From NCBI GenBank assembly GCA_023480735.1, contig JAMCXB010000050.1:1-41089 (forward strand): a stretch of 41,089 bases of DNA, read 5' to 3'. The notes under the pieces were generated by a model. That model made no database searches and was not told the origin of the DNA. It was given only the letters and a program-made list of their open reading frames with translations. Source of the stretch: Bacteroidota bacterium. GTDB lineage: Bacteria > Bacteroidota > Ignavibacteria > Kryptoniales > JAKASW01. Positions 7,485-16,644 of the stretch are shown piece by piece (the first letter of the stretch is position 1; each line of letters starts with the position of its first letter). A program made the position numbers and the translations under genes.

Positions 7485-9650
7485 ATGCACTGGATAAATA
7501 ATATCCGACTTTCGACACGCACCATTATCTCTTTTGGCACTGCTGCTGTGGTGCTGGTGCTTTGCACTTTGTTCCTTACAAGCACAATTGACAAATACGC
7601 TGCAACGGGCAGCAAAACACTGCCAAGAAATCTAACCGGGCTACAGGCTTACGACGAACTATATGCGTATTCGCTGAAAGCTGAGTCGGCAGGAGAAGAC
7701 GCCCTCCTGGACGACTCTTCAGCCGCAGCAAAATACCAGAGCGCTGCCGACGGATTCACACAGGAGATGGACGCATTGCTGAATAAGCACGATGCATCGG
7801 ACACAGACACATTGACGGAAATATCGCAAATCTGGAGCGCCATACGACAAAGACAGGCGCAGCTGCAGAGTTCAGCGCCGTCGCGATACGCCAGGAGCAG
7901 ACTCGCTTCTTCCGGCGATTTGAAGGAACAATACTCAAACCTTCGGGCAAAGATCTCTCCATTGTCCGAATCCGGAGCCGAACGGATTTCTCTTGCCGGG
8001 CTGCAAGAAGTAAACAGTGCCGCGCAACTCGACCGGGTAATGTGGTATCTTACGGGTTTCCTGGTCATAGCAATATTCGGCGCCGCCTTCGCTTGCTACC
8101 GATCTCTGATTGTCCCGCTGCGACTCTTTAAGGAAGTGACGTGTAAAATATCCGACGGGAAGTTCGGTTCCCTCGTCGACTTGAAGACAAAAGACGAGTT
8201 CGGAGAACTTGCCGATTCGTTCAATGGCATGTCTATGGACATAGCAAAGCTTGCCTCCTATTTGAACGCAGTGGGAAATCCCGTCTATGCAGTCGACAGA
8301 CAGTTTACGGTCCAGTTTGCAAACTCCGCGGCCCTCCGGCTTGCGGGCAAGGAATATGACGACGTGGTCGGAAAAAAGAAATGCCATGATGTTTTCGGAC
8401 TCCCGTTCTGCAAGAGTGCCAGCTGTCCGGTTTCAAGGGCATGGGACGAGAGAAGGATGATCACAGGCGAATCGAACGCGGTGCAGAACGATAAAGAAAT
8501 CCCCGTCCTATATCAGGCCGCGTCCGTTCTTGATCTGGAAGGAAATGCGATAAGAGGAGTCGAAGTACTGACCGATATCAGTGAAATGAAGGCATTCGCC
8601 AACAAGCTCGAAACTCAGCGGTTGTATCTCTCAAAGAGCGTGAACAGTCTTCTCAAGGAGATGAGCCGGTTGGCCGAGGGCGATCTAACCGTTGCCATGG
8701 ATGTCAAGGAAAACGATGAGATAGGGAGACTTTTTGACGGCTTCAACAGGGCCGTTTCGAATTTCAGAACAATTGTCGAGCAGGTAATCCAATCGGTTCG
8801 ATCGACAGCGGGAGCTTCGTCAGAGATCAGCAATTCAGCGGAGATACTTACTGCCGGCGCACACGAGCAATCCACCCAGGCCGGCGAGGTGGCGGCGGCG
8901 GTCGAAGAGATGACGAGAACCGTGATAGACAATGCGAGAAACGCAGCCGGCGCAGTCGAGGCAGTTACGGAAAACGGTAAGGTAGCGCAGGACGGTGGCG
9001 AGGTGGTCCAGAGGGCGGTACTCAAGATTAAGGAGATCGCAGAAGTTGTCAAGAAGTCAACAGACACCGTCAATCAACTCGGCCAGCTCAGCGGCGAAAT
9101 CGGCGAGATCGTCTCGGTAATCGACGACATTGCCGACCAGACAAACCTCCTCGCGCTAAATGCCGCAATAGAGGCAGCTCGCGCCGGCGAAGAAGGAAGA
9201 GGGTTCGCGGTTGTCGCTGACGAAGTCAGGAAACTCGCTGAGCGTACATCTCAGGCGACGAAACAGATTTCATCGATGATAAAGAATATCCAGGCCGGCA
9301 CCACAGAAGCTGTGGAGACAATGCGCCGCGGAAATGAGCAGGTCACAGAGGGCATCATGCTGGCGGACCAGGCTGACGAGTCATTGAAAAATGTCGTCAG
9401 CAACGCGCGGAGCATCATTGACATGATCAATCAAATTGCCGCCGCCAGCGAGGAACAGTCGTCGGCAAGCGAGCAGATATCCAGAAACGTCGAGGCCATT
9501 TCATCGGTATCTTCCGATTCGGCAAAAGGAATATCGCAGATCGCAAAAGCGGCAGACGGCCTCAGCAAATTGACAGTTGATCTGCAGAGGATCACAAGCA
9601 AGCTCATAGTTGAACCAGACAGGAACCTTGCATTCAGCTCTCCCAAATAA
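7485..9650 (+). CDS. Methyl-accepting chemotaxis receptor with cysteine-bearing PAS domain
   Basis: A long receptor (721 residues from this start). Membrane segments at about residues 10-32 and 184-208 flank a helical periplasmic domain, probably a four-helix bundle. HAMP follows, then a cytoplasmic PAS domain (about 262-365, starting [15 protein letters not shown]) with three cysteines spaced in [19 protein letters not shown], then a second HAMP-like unit ([20 protein letters not shown]) and the signalling domain with the tip [20 protein letters not shown]. The cysteine-bearing PAS may sense redox state or bind a cofactor; related Cys-containing PAS domains occur in many environmental kinases. 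I prefer the ATG at 7485, 9 bases after GAGGTG, over a GTG at 7473 that lies inside that site. Confidence 0.93.
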   Translation: MHWINNIRLSTRTIISFGTAAVVLVLCTLFLTSTIDKYAATGSKTLPRNLTGLQAYDELYAYSLKAESAGEDALLDDSSAAAKYQSAADGFTQEMDALLNKHDASDTDTLTEISQIWSAIRQRQAQLQSSAPSRYARSRLASSGDLKEQYSNLRAKISPLSESGAERISLAGLQEVNSAAQLDRVMWYLTGFLVIAIFGAAFACYRSLIVPLRLFKEVTCKISDGKFGSLVDLKTKDEFGELADSFNGMSMDIAKLASYLNAVGNPVYAVDRQFTVQFANSAALRLAGKEYDDVVGKKKCHDVFGLPFCKSASCPVSRAWDERRMITGESNAVQNDKEIPVLYQAASVLDLEGNAIRGVEVLTDISEMKAFANKLETQRLYLSKSVNSLLKEMSRLAEGDLTVAMDVKENDEIGRLFDGFNRAVSNFRTIVEQVIQSVRSTAGASSEISNSAEILTAGAHEQSTQAGEVAAAVEEMTRTVIDNARNAAGAVEAVTENGKVAQDGGEVVQRAVLKIKEIAEVVKKSTDTVNQLGQLSGEIGEIVSVIDDIADQTNLLALNAAIEAARAGEEGRGFAVVADEVRKLAERTSQATKQISSMIKNIQAGTTEAVETMRRGNEQVTEGIMLADQADESLKNVVSNARSIIDMINQIAAASEEQSSASEQISRNVEAISSVSSDSAKGISQIAKAADGLSKLTVDLQRITSKLIVEPDRNLAFSSPK

Positions 9651-9686
9651 TGAACATTTTACAAATATATATAGCGAAGAACATCA

Positions 9687-11438
9687 ATGGAAAAACTTTC
9701 ACGTCTTAATATCACAACAAAGATTATATGGGCGGTAGTGTTATCTACGGCGCTTTCACTCGCTTCAGCTTTAGTCGGGAATTATTTCTTGATGGCGGTT
9801 TCAACATTTCTTTGTCTTACGATTGCGTCGCTCACGGCTGCGGGTATAAGAAAAGAAATCAACGCATTAAGGAAAAATGCCGAGATCATCTCGGACGGGA
9901 ATTACGACATACCGTTCGACGAATCCTCAATTACAGAGATCGGCAGGCTATCAGCGTCGATGAGCAGGATGGCCAATCACTTCAGGGACGATTCTGCCGT
10001 GTCGCACAGCATCCAGACAAGTATAGAGAGCCCTCTGTTCACTGCCGACAAAGACACAGTCTTAACCTTTCTAAACAAATCCGCATGTGAGCTGATGGAC
10101 GTGGTTCCGGAAGAAGTAGTTGGAAAGAAGACCACAAAGGAACTCTTCGGCTCGGACAAGGCCACGCGGAGCGCGCTGGCAGGACATTCTATGTCCGCCT
10201 ATGAGGTCAACATAAGAAACCGCAGGGGCGAATCAATTCCTGTGATAGCCAGCTCGGGTCCTCTCAGGAAGTCCAACGGAGAAATCGTCGGGTCGTTTCT
10301 TACCTTCATAGATTTGCGGCAGAGTATCACCAAGCAGCGAGAATACCTCGAGCAGCAGGTAAAGCCCATTGAGCAGGCCGTGCTCGCAGTCGCAGGAGGA
10401 GATCTCACCGCTTCGGTGCATATCAGCGAAGACAATCAACTTTACGAACTCGGCATGCAGGTTCAGAAAATGATTACCGGCTTAAGTTCTACACTCGGTC
10501 AGGTATTCGAAGCTTCAAATTCCGTTACAAGCGCCGCCTCACAAATCAGCAGTTCGACTGAGGAACTGGCGGCCGGTTCGCAGGAACAGTCGGCACATGG
10601 GAGCGAAGTGGCTGCGGCCGTGGAAGAGATGACGAAAACTGTGATTGAAAGCTCCGGGAATGCTGCAAATGCAGCGGAAGTTGCCAGAACCAGCGGGCGG
10701 GCGGCAAAAGAGGGAGGCGCAGTTGTCGAACAAACGGTCAAGAAGATACGCGAGATTGCAGACGTCATACAAAACTCCGCCTCGACGGTCGAGCAGCTAG
10801 GCAGCTCCACCGATCAGATCGGAGAAATCGTTTCCGTCATCGACGATATAGCAAACCAAACGAATCTCCTCGCCTTGAACGCGGCGATCGAAGCCGCTCG
10901 TGCGGGAGAGGAAGGGAGAGGTTTCGCAGTAGTAGCCGATGAAGTGAGAAACCTTGCGGAAAGAACGACTCAGGCCACAAAACAAATCGCGTCGATGATC
11001 AGAAGCCTGCAGGCTGAAGCCACTGAAGCGGTAAAATCCATGAGGCTCGGCAGCGAAGTAGTGACCGAAGGGATTAAACTCGCCGACAAGGCAGGAGAGT
11101 CGCTCAAGGCCATAGTAGAAAACACAGAATGCTCGGTAGATATGATTACACAAATCGCTGCTGCAAGCGAGGAACAATCATCAACAAGCGAAGAGATCTC
11201 GAAGAACGTCGAATCCATCTCGACAGTATCAATTCAATCAGCAGCGGGCATATCACAAATTGCAAAGGCGGCCGATGATCTCAGCGGGCTCACAGAAAGC
11301 CTTCGGAATCTCGTTCACCGCTTCAAGCTTGACCGGGAACCGGCAGAGCCAATGCTTCCCTTCGGTTCTCAAGCTGCGGTATCCGGCAGTTCTTCGGCGT
11401 TCCGGTCTGAAAGAGTCCGAGAAGACAGGAGGCTTTAA
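9687..11438 (+). CDS. Methyl-accepting receptor with membrane anchor and cytoplasmic PAS
   Basis: A 583-residue receptor with a hydrophobic hairpin at residues about 12-52 and almost no periplasmic loop, so it is not expected to bind an external ligand. A short HAMP-like segment follows, then a PAS domain at about 112-215 ([24 protein letters not shown], later [14 protein letters not shown]), so the input is probably an intracellular cue. The signalling domain has the tip [20 protein letters not shown], one residue different (Asn for the usual Asp) from the other two, and methylation-type segments [16 protein letters not shown] and [15 protein letters not shown]. No C-terminal tether. It is directly joined to fapA: the stop and next ATG read TAAATG. 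Confidence 0.93.
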   Translation: MEKLSRLNITTKIIWAVVLSTALSLASALVGNYFLMAVSTFLCLTIASLTAAGIRKEINALRKNAEIISDGNYDIPFDESSITEIGRLSASMSRMANHFRDDSAVSHSIQTSIESPLFTADKDTVLTFLNKSACELMDVVPEEVVGKKTTKELFGSDKATRSALAGHSMSAYEVNIRNRRGESIPVIASSGPLRKSNGEIVGSFLTFIDLRQSITKQREYLEQQVKPIEQAVLAVAGGDLTASVHISEDNQLYELGMQVQKMITGLSSTLGQVFEASNSVTSAASQISSSTEELAAGSQEQSAHGSEVAAAVEEMTKTVIESSGNAANAAEVARTSGRAAKEGGAVVEQTVKKIREIADVIQNSASTVEQLGSSTDQIGEIVSVIDDIANQTNLLALNAAIEAARAGEEGRGFAVVADEVRNLAERTTQATKQIASMIRSLQAEATEAVKSMRLGSEVVTEGIKLADKAGESLKAIVENTECSVDMITQIAAASEEQSSTSEEISKNVESISTVSIQSAAGISQIAKAADDLSGLTESLRNLVHRFKLDREPAEPMLPFGSQAAVSGSSSAFRSERVREDRRL

Positions 11439-12779
11439 ATGACAGACGTAATTGCGAAGGGCATAAGAGTCGAAATATCACAAGACGGTTACGAGGCATA
11501 CATAGTCGTAGACGAATCAGACCTTCAACCATCAGACATCCAGGCAGCGCTGGAGACAAGTGGAGTCGTATATGGGCTGGATAGCAACTCCGCGTTTGAG
11601 GCGCTGAACAATTTAGGCAAACAGGTTCTCGTGGCATCCGGTTCTCGACACACAGACGGGAACGACGGCTGGTTCGAACGGATCAAGAAACGCGAAGAGA
11701 CCGATGGGGAAGCGAAATTCGGAATCTCGAACGTCTATGCCGGAGAAACATTCGGGATTATCCATAAGCCCTCACCCGGCAGCGTCGGGGTGGATGTGTA
11801 CGGCAAAAAAATTCAGCCAAAATCAGGCAAGAGCATAAACATCTTCACGGGTCCGAATATCAAGCGAGTCGAATCAGAGGACCTGATTAGTCTCGAAGCA
11901 ATGGTAGACGGCAATCTCAAGATGGGAAGTGCGAGTGCAGAAATAATTACGGAATACGTCATAAGAGGAGACATCGATTATTCAGATGGTGAAATAGAGT
12001 TTGCCGGGTCGTTAAAGATCCTCGGAGACGTCAAAGGAAGCGGCAGCCTGAAGGTCAAGCACGACGTTTACGTTCAGGGCTCCGTCGAGGATGCGAGAAT
12101 AATCGCCGGCGGAACAGTGAAGATAAAGGGAAGTTTCGTTGGACGAGGCGATGGCCTGATACGGGCTGCGGGCGACGTCGAGCTCAACGTAGTCCTCAAT
12201 CAAATGATTGAATCCGGCTCCTCCATTACAGTCATTAAGGAATGCGTCAATGCGCACCTTATAGCAACTGAAGACATAGTCGGACACAATGCAACAGTAA
12301 TGGGAGGCGTGGTCACCGCAGGGAATAGAATCGAGATACGAACTCTCGGCGGTGAGTTATATTCCACAACCAAAGTGAAGCTCGGCACTCTCGAATTGCT
12401 TACGGAAGATATCTTCGCCATTAACAAGGAGATCGACCTTCAGAAAAAAGCCTCCGAACAGCTCAAAAACGAGATATACTTGCTCGTTCGGGACAGGATA
12501 GACAATAACAACTTCACCAACGAGAAGGCAAATCTCCTGAAGCTCCTGCAAACGAGGCTTCAAGAACAGAACGAGTCGATTAAGCAATTGACCGAAAGGA
12601 AGCAGGACGCTTCGGCCGTCATTAGCCGGAAAAGAAACTGCACACTCACGGTCCTCGGCAATCTCCATCAAAGCGTAGTTGTGGAAATAAACGGCGTGCG
12701 GTTCGCGCTTAAGCAGAGTTACAACAACGTCACCTTTCAAGAATCGAAGGGCGAGATCATTCGCACCAATAATTTGTGA
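11439..12779 (+). CDS. fapA: FapA/DUF342 family polymer-like protein
   Basis: The 446-residue protein belongs to the FapA (DUF342) family. In Vibrio, FapA acts in polar flagellar assembly and cell pole matters, but its biochemical role is not settled. Visible family features are the N-terminal region (EAYIVVDESDLQPSDIQAALE), the start of the beta-helical part at KPSPGSVGVDVYGKKIQPKSG, repeated glycine-rich beta strands (FAGSLKILGDVKGSG, YVQGSVEDARIIAGGTVKIKG, FVGRGDGLIRAAGDVEL, NAHLIATEDIVGHNATVMGG), and a C-terminal coiled coil (about 325-400) with a short domain after it. It is placed between a receptor and a HEAT-repeat gene, an unusual position within chemotaxis genes. Confidence 0.9.
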   Translation: MTDVIAKGIRVEISQDGYEAYIVVDESDLQPSDIQAALETSGVVYGLDSNSAFEALNNLGKQVLVASGSRHTDGNDGWFERIKKREETDGEAKFGISNVYAGETFGIIHKPSPGSVGVDVYGKKIQPKSGKSINIFTGPNIKRVESEDLISLEAMVDGNLKMGSASAEIITEYVIRGDIDYSDGEIEFAGSLKILGDVKGSGSLKVKHDVYVQGSVEDARIIAGGTVKIKGSFVGRGDGLIRAAGDVELNVVLNQMIESGSSITVIKECVNAHLIATEDIVGHNATVMGGVVTAGNRIEIRTLGGELYSTTKVKLGTLELLTEDIFAINKEIDLQKKASEQLKNEIYLLVRDRIDNNNFTNEKANLLKLLQTRLQEQNESIKQLTERKQDASAVISRKRNCTLTVLGNLHQSVVVEINGVRFALKQSYNNVTFQESKGEIIRTNNL

Positions 12780-12785
12780 TGAGAA

Positions 12786-14162
12786 ATGACAGATAGACTA
12801 ATCGAACAGCTGCATACTTCCGACCCGTCGGAGAAAAGAATAATTCTTGAAGCACTCTACGATCATTACAACAGCGACATGGTGCTGGAGGAAGCGGCTC
12901 AATTGTTGGCCGATGATGATCGCGGAGTTCGCGAGGCTGCTTCCCGCGTGCTGGTCCTTGCTTCAAGCGACAAAGCCGCATCGCTCACAGCCCCGCACAT
13001 ATCGAACACGAATATCGCAGTGCGGAATCTTGCCGGCGATTCTCTCGTCCGAATGAACGTGGCGGCCGTCAACTCGCTTCTCCCGTATGTCGACTCTGCG
13101 GACAAAGATACACGGAAATTCGCGATCGATCTCCTCGCTCAGCTGCCCGCTACCCTCGATGCGATCAACCGAATAGCGGCCCGCCTCTCCGATTCCGACA
13201 CGAATGTGGTCTGCGCATCGATAGATGCATTGGGAGCGCTTCATGCAAGAGCATACCTCGGTCGAATTCTAGATATGTTTGACAGTGCGGCTTACGCCAG
13301 ACCGAACATCGTCAATGCAGTGGCAAAACTAACCCACAACGGAGAATCGGATTTCTTCCTGAAGGCACTGACGGATGAAGATCCCGTCGTGCAGCTGGCC
13401 GCGGCCGAAGCCCTCGCCGCCCGGAAGGACCCGGCAGTTCTGGATGCATTATTACAGAAGCTGGACTCGGTATCAGAACTCGCGAGGCCGGTCGTCCTTC
13501 ACTCGATCGTTATCCTGCTCGAATCGGGAGACTACAGCGGGAAATTGTCTAACCGCTTGAAGGATTATCTCATTGAAATGCTCGACGACATCGACCCCGT
13601 TTACGTCCGTACCGCCGTTCGAGGACTGAGACATTTTATAGACGAGAAAGTCCTTTGCGCCCTCATTGACCACGCAGGAAAGGCGGACACGATCGACCGC
13701 GCAATCGTCTCAGTGATGGAAGAGCGTCCGCAAGTGGCCGTCCCGCTGCTATTGAAGCGCACCTCCGGGCAGCCGAACAAGATTCCACTGGTGAAAATAC
13801 TCATAACGATGATTGACAACCTTGTCGCCAGGGGCAGCGCGGAGGCACATTCAGATATTTTGGAGGAGGTTGCGAACCGGGTTTCGAAGGACTTCTATGA
13901 ACTGGACGTCGAGACAAAGACAGCATCAATGAACACCTACAGCAACCTTGGGACCCATCTTTCAATGCAGATTATGAAGGCGGCATTGGATGACCCGGAA
14001 CCGTCGGTTAAGAATTACGCTATTGATCTGACGACAAAACTCGGACCCCAATTTTTCCTTAAACAACTCGAAAGGCTCACTGACGACTCTGATCAGGAGG
14101 TTTGTGATGCAGCTGCGGCAATTTTGAGGACGATGAAGCAGAGCTACAAGGAGCAGGACTAA
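12786..14162 (+). CDS. HEAT-repeat protein of the chemotaxis operon
   Basis: A 458-residue all-helical repeat protein. Repeats recur about every 30-35 residues with the pattern VREAASRVLV, VRNLAGDSLVRM, TRKFAIDLLAQL, NVVCASIDALGAL, VVQLAAAEALAARKDPAVLDAL, YVRTAVRGLRHFI, SVKNYAIDLTTKLG and EVCDAAAAILRTM, typical of HEAT or HEAT-like (PBS-lyase type) repeats. No signal peptide, membrane segment or catalytic motif is visible, so it is probably a cytoplasmic scaffold. It lies 6 bases after fapA and 4 before cheR, so it is expected to be co-expressed with them. What it binds cannot be told from the sequence. Confidence 0.85.
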   Translation: MTDRLIEQLHTSDPSEKRIILEALYDHYNSDMVLEEAAQLLADDDRGVREAASRVLVLASSDKAASLTAPHISNTNIAVRNLAGDSLVRMNVAAVNSLLPYVDSADKDTRKFAIDLLAQLPATLDAINRIAARLSDSDTNVVCASIDALGALHARAYLGRILDMFDSAAYARPNIVNAVAKLTHNGESDFFLKALTDEDPVVQLAAAEALAARKDPAVLDALLQKLDSVSELARPVVLHSIVILLESGDYSGKLSNRLKDYLIEMLDDIDPVYVRTAVRGLRHFIDEKVLCALIDHAGKADTIDRAIVSVMEERPQVAVPLLLKRTSGQPNKIPLVKILITMIDNLVARGSAEAHSDILEEVANRVSKDFYELDVETKTASMNTYSNLGTHLSMQIMKAALDDPEPSVKNYAIDLTTKLGPQFFLKQLERLTDDSDQEVCDAAAAILRTMKQSYKEQD

Positions 14163-14166
14163 CGAA

Positions 14167-15039
14167 ATGGGTTACACACAAACACCTAACACTCTTTACC
14201 CGCAAAGCACAAAACTGTCCGAAGAGACCTTTCAACTTCTGAGAAAATATATCTACGAAAGAACCGGAATTTTCTTCGCAGACAACAAGAAGTATCTCCT
14301 TGAGAGCAGAGTGGGGCGGCGACTTTCAGCGTTAAGGCTGGATAGCTTTCCTGAGTACTACAACGCGCTGATGAACGGCATCGGCACCAGCGAGCTGCCG
14401 CACCTGATAAACTCCGTCACAATAAACGAGACTTTCTTCTTCAGGAACGATCCGCAGTTCATCGCTCTTGAAACGCTCATTCTTCCCGAACTCATCAAAA
14501 AGCGAATTGAACAAGGCATATACAACATAAAGATTTGGAGCGCCGCCAGTTCAACGGGCGAAGAGCCGTATACCATTGCTCTTCTTATCAGAGAAAAGAT
14601 TCAGGCAAGATATCCTTCCATAAAATTTGAAATCGTCGGGACCGACATTAACACACAGGTCCTCGACGTAGCAAGGAGGGCTGCCTACAAGGAATATTCG
14701 ATCAGGAATATTCCCAAAGTCTATATGGATAAATATTTCGAAATTCATGGAGATCAATTCCTTCTGAAAGACGAAATAAAGAGAATGGTCAGGTTGAATC
14801 AAATGAACCTGTTCGACAGGGGCATGATGCGAACCATGCGTAATTTCGATGTTGTGTTCGCCGCAAATGTCCTGATTTATTTCGACTTCAATTCGAAGCA
14901 AGTCGTAGTGTCGTCAATTTACGACAGCCTGAACAAAGGGGGATACTTCTTTGTGGGCTATTCGGAGACTCTCTATGGTTTGACACAGGCATTCAAGCCC
15001 GTGCATTTCGAAAAAGCAATTGCGTACCGAAAGGAGTGA
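14167..15039 (+). CDS. cheR: Chemotaxis receptor methyltransferase CheR
   Basis: CheR methylates glutamates of receptors with S-adenosylmethionine. The 290-residue product has the N-terminal helical domain (EETFQLLRKYIYERTGIFF, then RVGRRLSALRL), the NETFFFRND segment, the SAM-binding motif WSAASSTGEEPYTIAL, EIVGTDINTQVLDVARRA and the late FAANVLIYFDF and GGYFFVGYSETL motifs, all as in CheR. Length is normal. None of the receptors in the window ends in a pentapeptide tether, so docking would be on the receptor body. Confidence 0.97.
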   Translation: MGYTQTPNTLYPQSTKLSEETFQLLRKYIYERTGIFFADNKKYLLESRVGRRLSALRLDSFPEYYNALMNGIGTSELPHLINSVTINETFFFRNDPQFIALETLILPELIKKRIEQGIYNIKIWSAASSTGEEPYTIALLIREKIQARYPSIKFEIVGTDINTQVLDVARRAAYKEYSIRNIPKVYMDKYFEIHGDQFLLKDEIKRMVRLNQMNLFDRGMMRTMRNFDVVFAANVLIYFDFNSKQVVVSSIYDSLNKGGYFFVGYSETLYGLTQAFKPVHFEKAIAYRKE

Positions 15040-15045
15040 GGAACT

Positions 15046-15411
15046 TTGGCAAAAGCAGTAATGGTCGTTGACGACTCTGAATCCATCAGGAAATTTCTCG
15101 TGTACGCGCTTCGAGCCCAGGGCGTTTCTGTCGTTGCCGCGCGGGATGGAATGGATGCACTCGAAAAGCTGTCGCTGAACAGGGTGGATCTAATAATCAC
15201 GGACCTCAACATGCCAAATATGGACGGGTTCGAATTTCTCAAGGCATTGCGTGAAGACCGCGAATATTTTCAAGTCCCTGTAATCATATTATCATCACTT
15301 AGCGGCGAGCAGGATGTCGAGGCGGGGCTCAAGCTGGGAGCGAATTCATATCTCGTGAAACCGTTTGATCAAAAGCGGATTCAATATGAAGTAGCAAAGT
15401 ATATAAACTGA
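15046..15411 (+). CDS. CheY-like single-domain response regulator
   Basis: A 121-residue stand-alone receiver. The acidic pair is at D9-D10 (VVDDSES), the phosphorylated residue is D53 (ITDLNMPNMDG), the switch serine lies in ILSSLSG (about residues 82-84), and the conserved lysine is K105 (LVKPFD). There is no output domain. It starts with TTG; AGGAG and GAGG sites lie upstream of it, while an in-frame ATG at 15061 would cut the first strand. It directly precedes a second CheY-type gene, to which it is clearly but not closely related, so the two may have different roles, for example motor control versus phosphate sink. Confidence 0.9.
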   Translation: MAKAVMVVDDSESIRKFLVYALRAQGVSVVAARDGMDALEKLSLNRVDLIITDLNMPNMDGFEFLKALREDREYFQVPVIILSSLSGEQDVEAGLKLGANSYLVKPFDQKRIQYEVAKYIN

Positions 15412-15425
15412 GGAGATAACGATAA

Positions 15426-15797
15426 ATGAAATTTCTTGTGGTTGACGATTCACAAACAATGCGCAGGATTGTAACCAACGCCCTCAAGGGTATAGGTTAT
15501 GACGACATCATCGAAGCGGAGGACGGCAAGGATGCCTTCGCAAAGCTCTATATCGAGAAGATCGACTTCATAATAACGGACTGGAATATGCCGAACATGA
15601 ACGGGCTGGAGTTCACGAAGGCAGTGCGCGGAAGCGAGGAGCAATACAGCAACCTGCCCATTCTCATGGTTACCACCCGCGGAATGAAGGAAGATGTAAT
15701 GGAAGCGCTGCAGGCAAAGGTGAACAATTATGTCGTGAAGCCCTTTACTCCGCAGGTCCTGAAGGAAAAAATCGATCTAATACTCAAAACACTATAA
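15426..15797 (+). CDS. cheY: Chemotaxis response regulator CheY
   Basis: A 123-residue receiver very close to classic CheY: acidic pair D7-D8 in LVVDDSQTMRRIV, phosphorylated D52 in FIITDWNMPNMNGLEF (the DWNMP form is characteristic of motor-binding CheY), T83/T84 in MVTTRG, K105 in VVKPFT, and the final helix EKIDLILKTL. It is expected to bind the motor switch FliM when phosphorylated. Good ribosome site (GAGGAG) upstream. It is followed 11 bases later by the CheZ-like gene. Confidence 0.96.
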   Translation: MKFLVVDDSQTMRRIVTNALKGIGYDDIIEAEDGKDAFAKLYIEKIDFIITDWNMPNMNGLEFTKAVRGSEEQYSNLPILMVTTRGMKEDVMEALQAKVNNYVVKPFTPQVLKEKIDLILKTL

Positions 15798-15808
15798 GAG
15801 AGGGCAAT

Positions 15809-16639
15809 ATGGATTCAAAGAACCTCGGGGGAATCTTAGACAAAATAAATGAGTTGCGTGCTCTGTTCATATTTGGTCAGCGGGTAATCCCATTCTTGGA
15901 GGAGTTATTTTACTTCGTACACGACATCGTACCTGTTCTTGAAGAAATCAACGCTTCTATCTATGAAAGTGCCAGCAAGATGCCGCGAGCGTCTTCTCAG
16001 TTGAACAAGGTTACTCAGGCAACCGAACTCGCGACGACAGAAATACTCGATAACCTGGACGGCGTCATTTCCAGATTAAACACGATCGATTCGCACTTCC
16101 AGACGGCTACCGAAGATCTTGCCGCAATTGACAAGCTGGACGACAGCTTACTCGATGTCATTAAGTCTTCACTTGACGGCAGTCATCAGGAAGCGCTCCG
16201 GGAAATATCCGGTCTGCAAGAGCGGAAGCGTTCTCATCTCAAGGCAGTTAAGTTGAATGCAACGGGCCTTGAACAGAGCCTTAAGGAGATCCGCGCAAAG
16301 TCCAACGATATCATGATCTCCCTGCAGGTTCAGGACATCACGTCGCAGCAGATCGCCTCGGTAAATCACCTCATCGGCTCGGTGCAGGAAAGGCTGTCTA
16401 ATCTCATAGACAGATTCAAGATCAGCGGCGCGGAACTCATCAACGAAATAGAGAGAACCGATCACCGCACATTTGATCCCAACGCGTCTTACGACAGGTC
16501 CGATGAAAGACAGAAATCCGCAGACGTGATCGTAAGCAAGTCGGCTTCAGCACAGGGTAATTCCGACGGGCCGGGAAAAAATCCTGTCAATCCAACATCT
16601 CAGGAAGAGATCGACAAACTTTTCGGAAAGGGGGCTTAG
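15809..16639 (+). CDS. cheZ: CheZ-like CheY-P phosphatase
   Basis: CheZ speeds dephosphorylation of CheY-P. The 276-residue helical protein carries the diagnostic active-site helix LQVQDITSQQIASV, with D176 and Q180 in the spacing of the catalytic Asp and Gln of CheZ (DxxxQ), preceded by a long helix. The C-terminus QEEIDKLFGKGA, after a flexible Pro/Ser/Gly-rich linker, resembles the CheY-binding tail of CheZ. The N-terminal 90 residues are a helix-rich part with a receptor- or CheA-like look. It sits between cheY and cheA. CheZ outside Proteobacteria is less usual, and no CheC or CheX is seen in the window. Confidence 0.85.
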   Translation: MDSKNLGGILDKINELRALFIFGQRVIPFLEELFYFVHDIVPVLEEINASIYESASKMPRASSQLNKVTQATELATTEILDNLDGVISRLNTIDSHFQTATEDLAAIDKLDDSLLDVIKSSLDGSHQEALREISGLQERKRSHLKAVKLNATGLEQSLKEIRAKSNDIMISLQVQDITSQQIASVNHLIGSVQERLSNLIDRFKISGAELINEIERTDHRTFDPNASYDRSDERQKSADVIVSKSASAQGNSDGPGKNPVNPTSQEEIDKLFGKGA

Positions 16640-16644
16640 GACAC

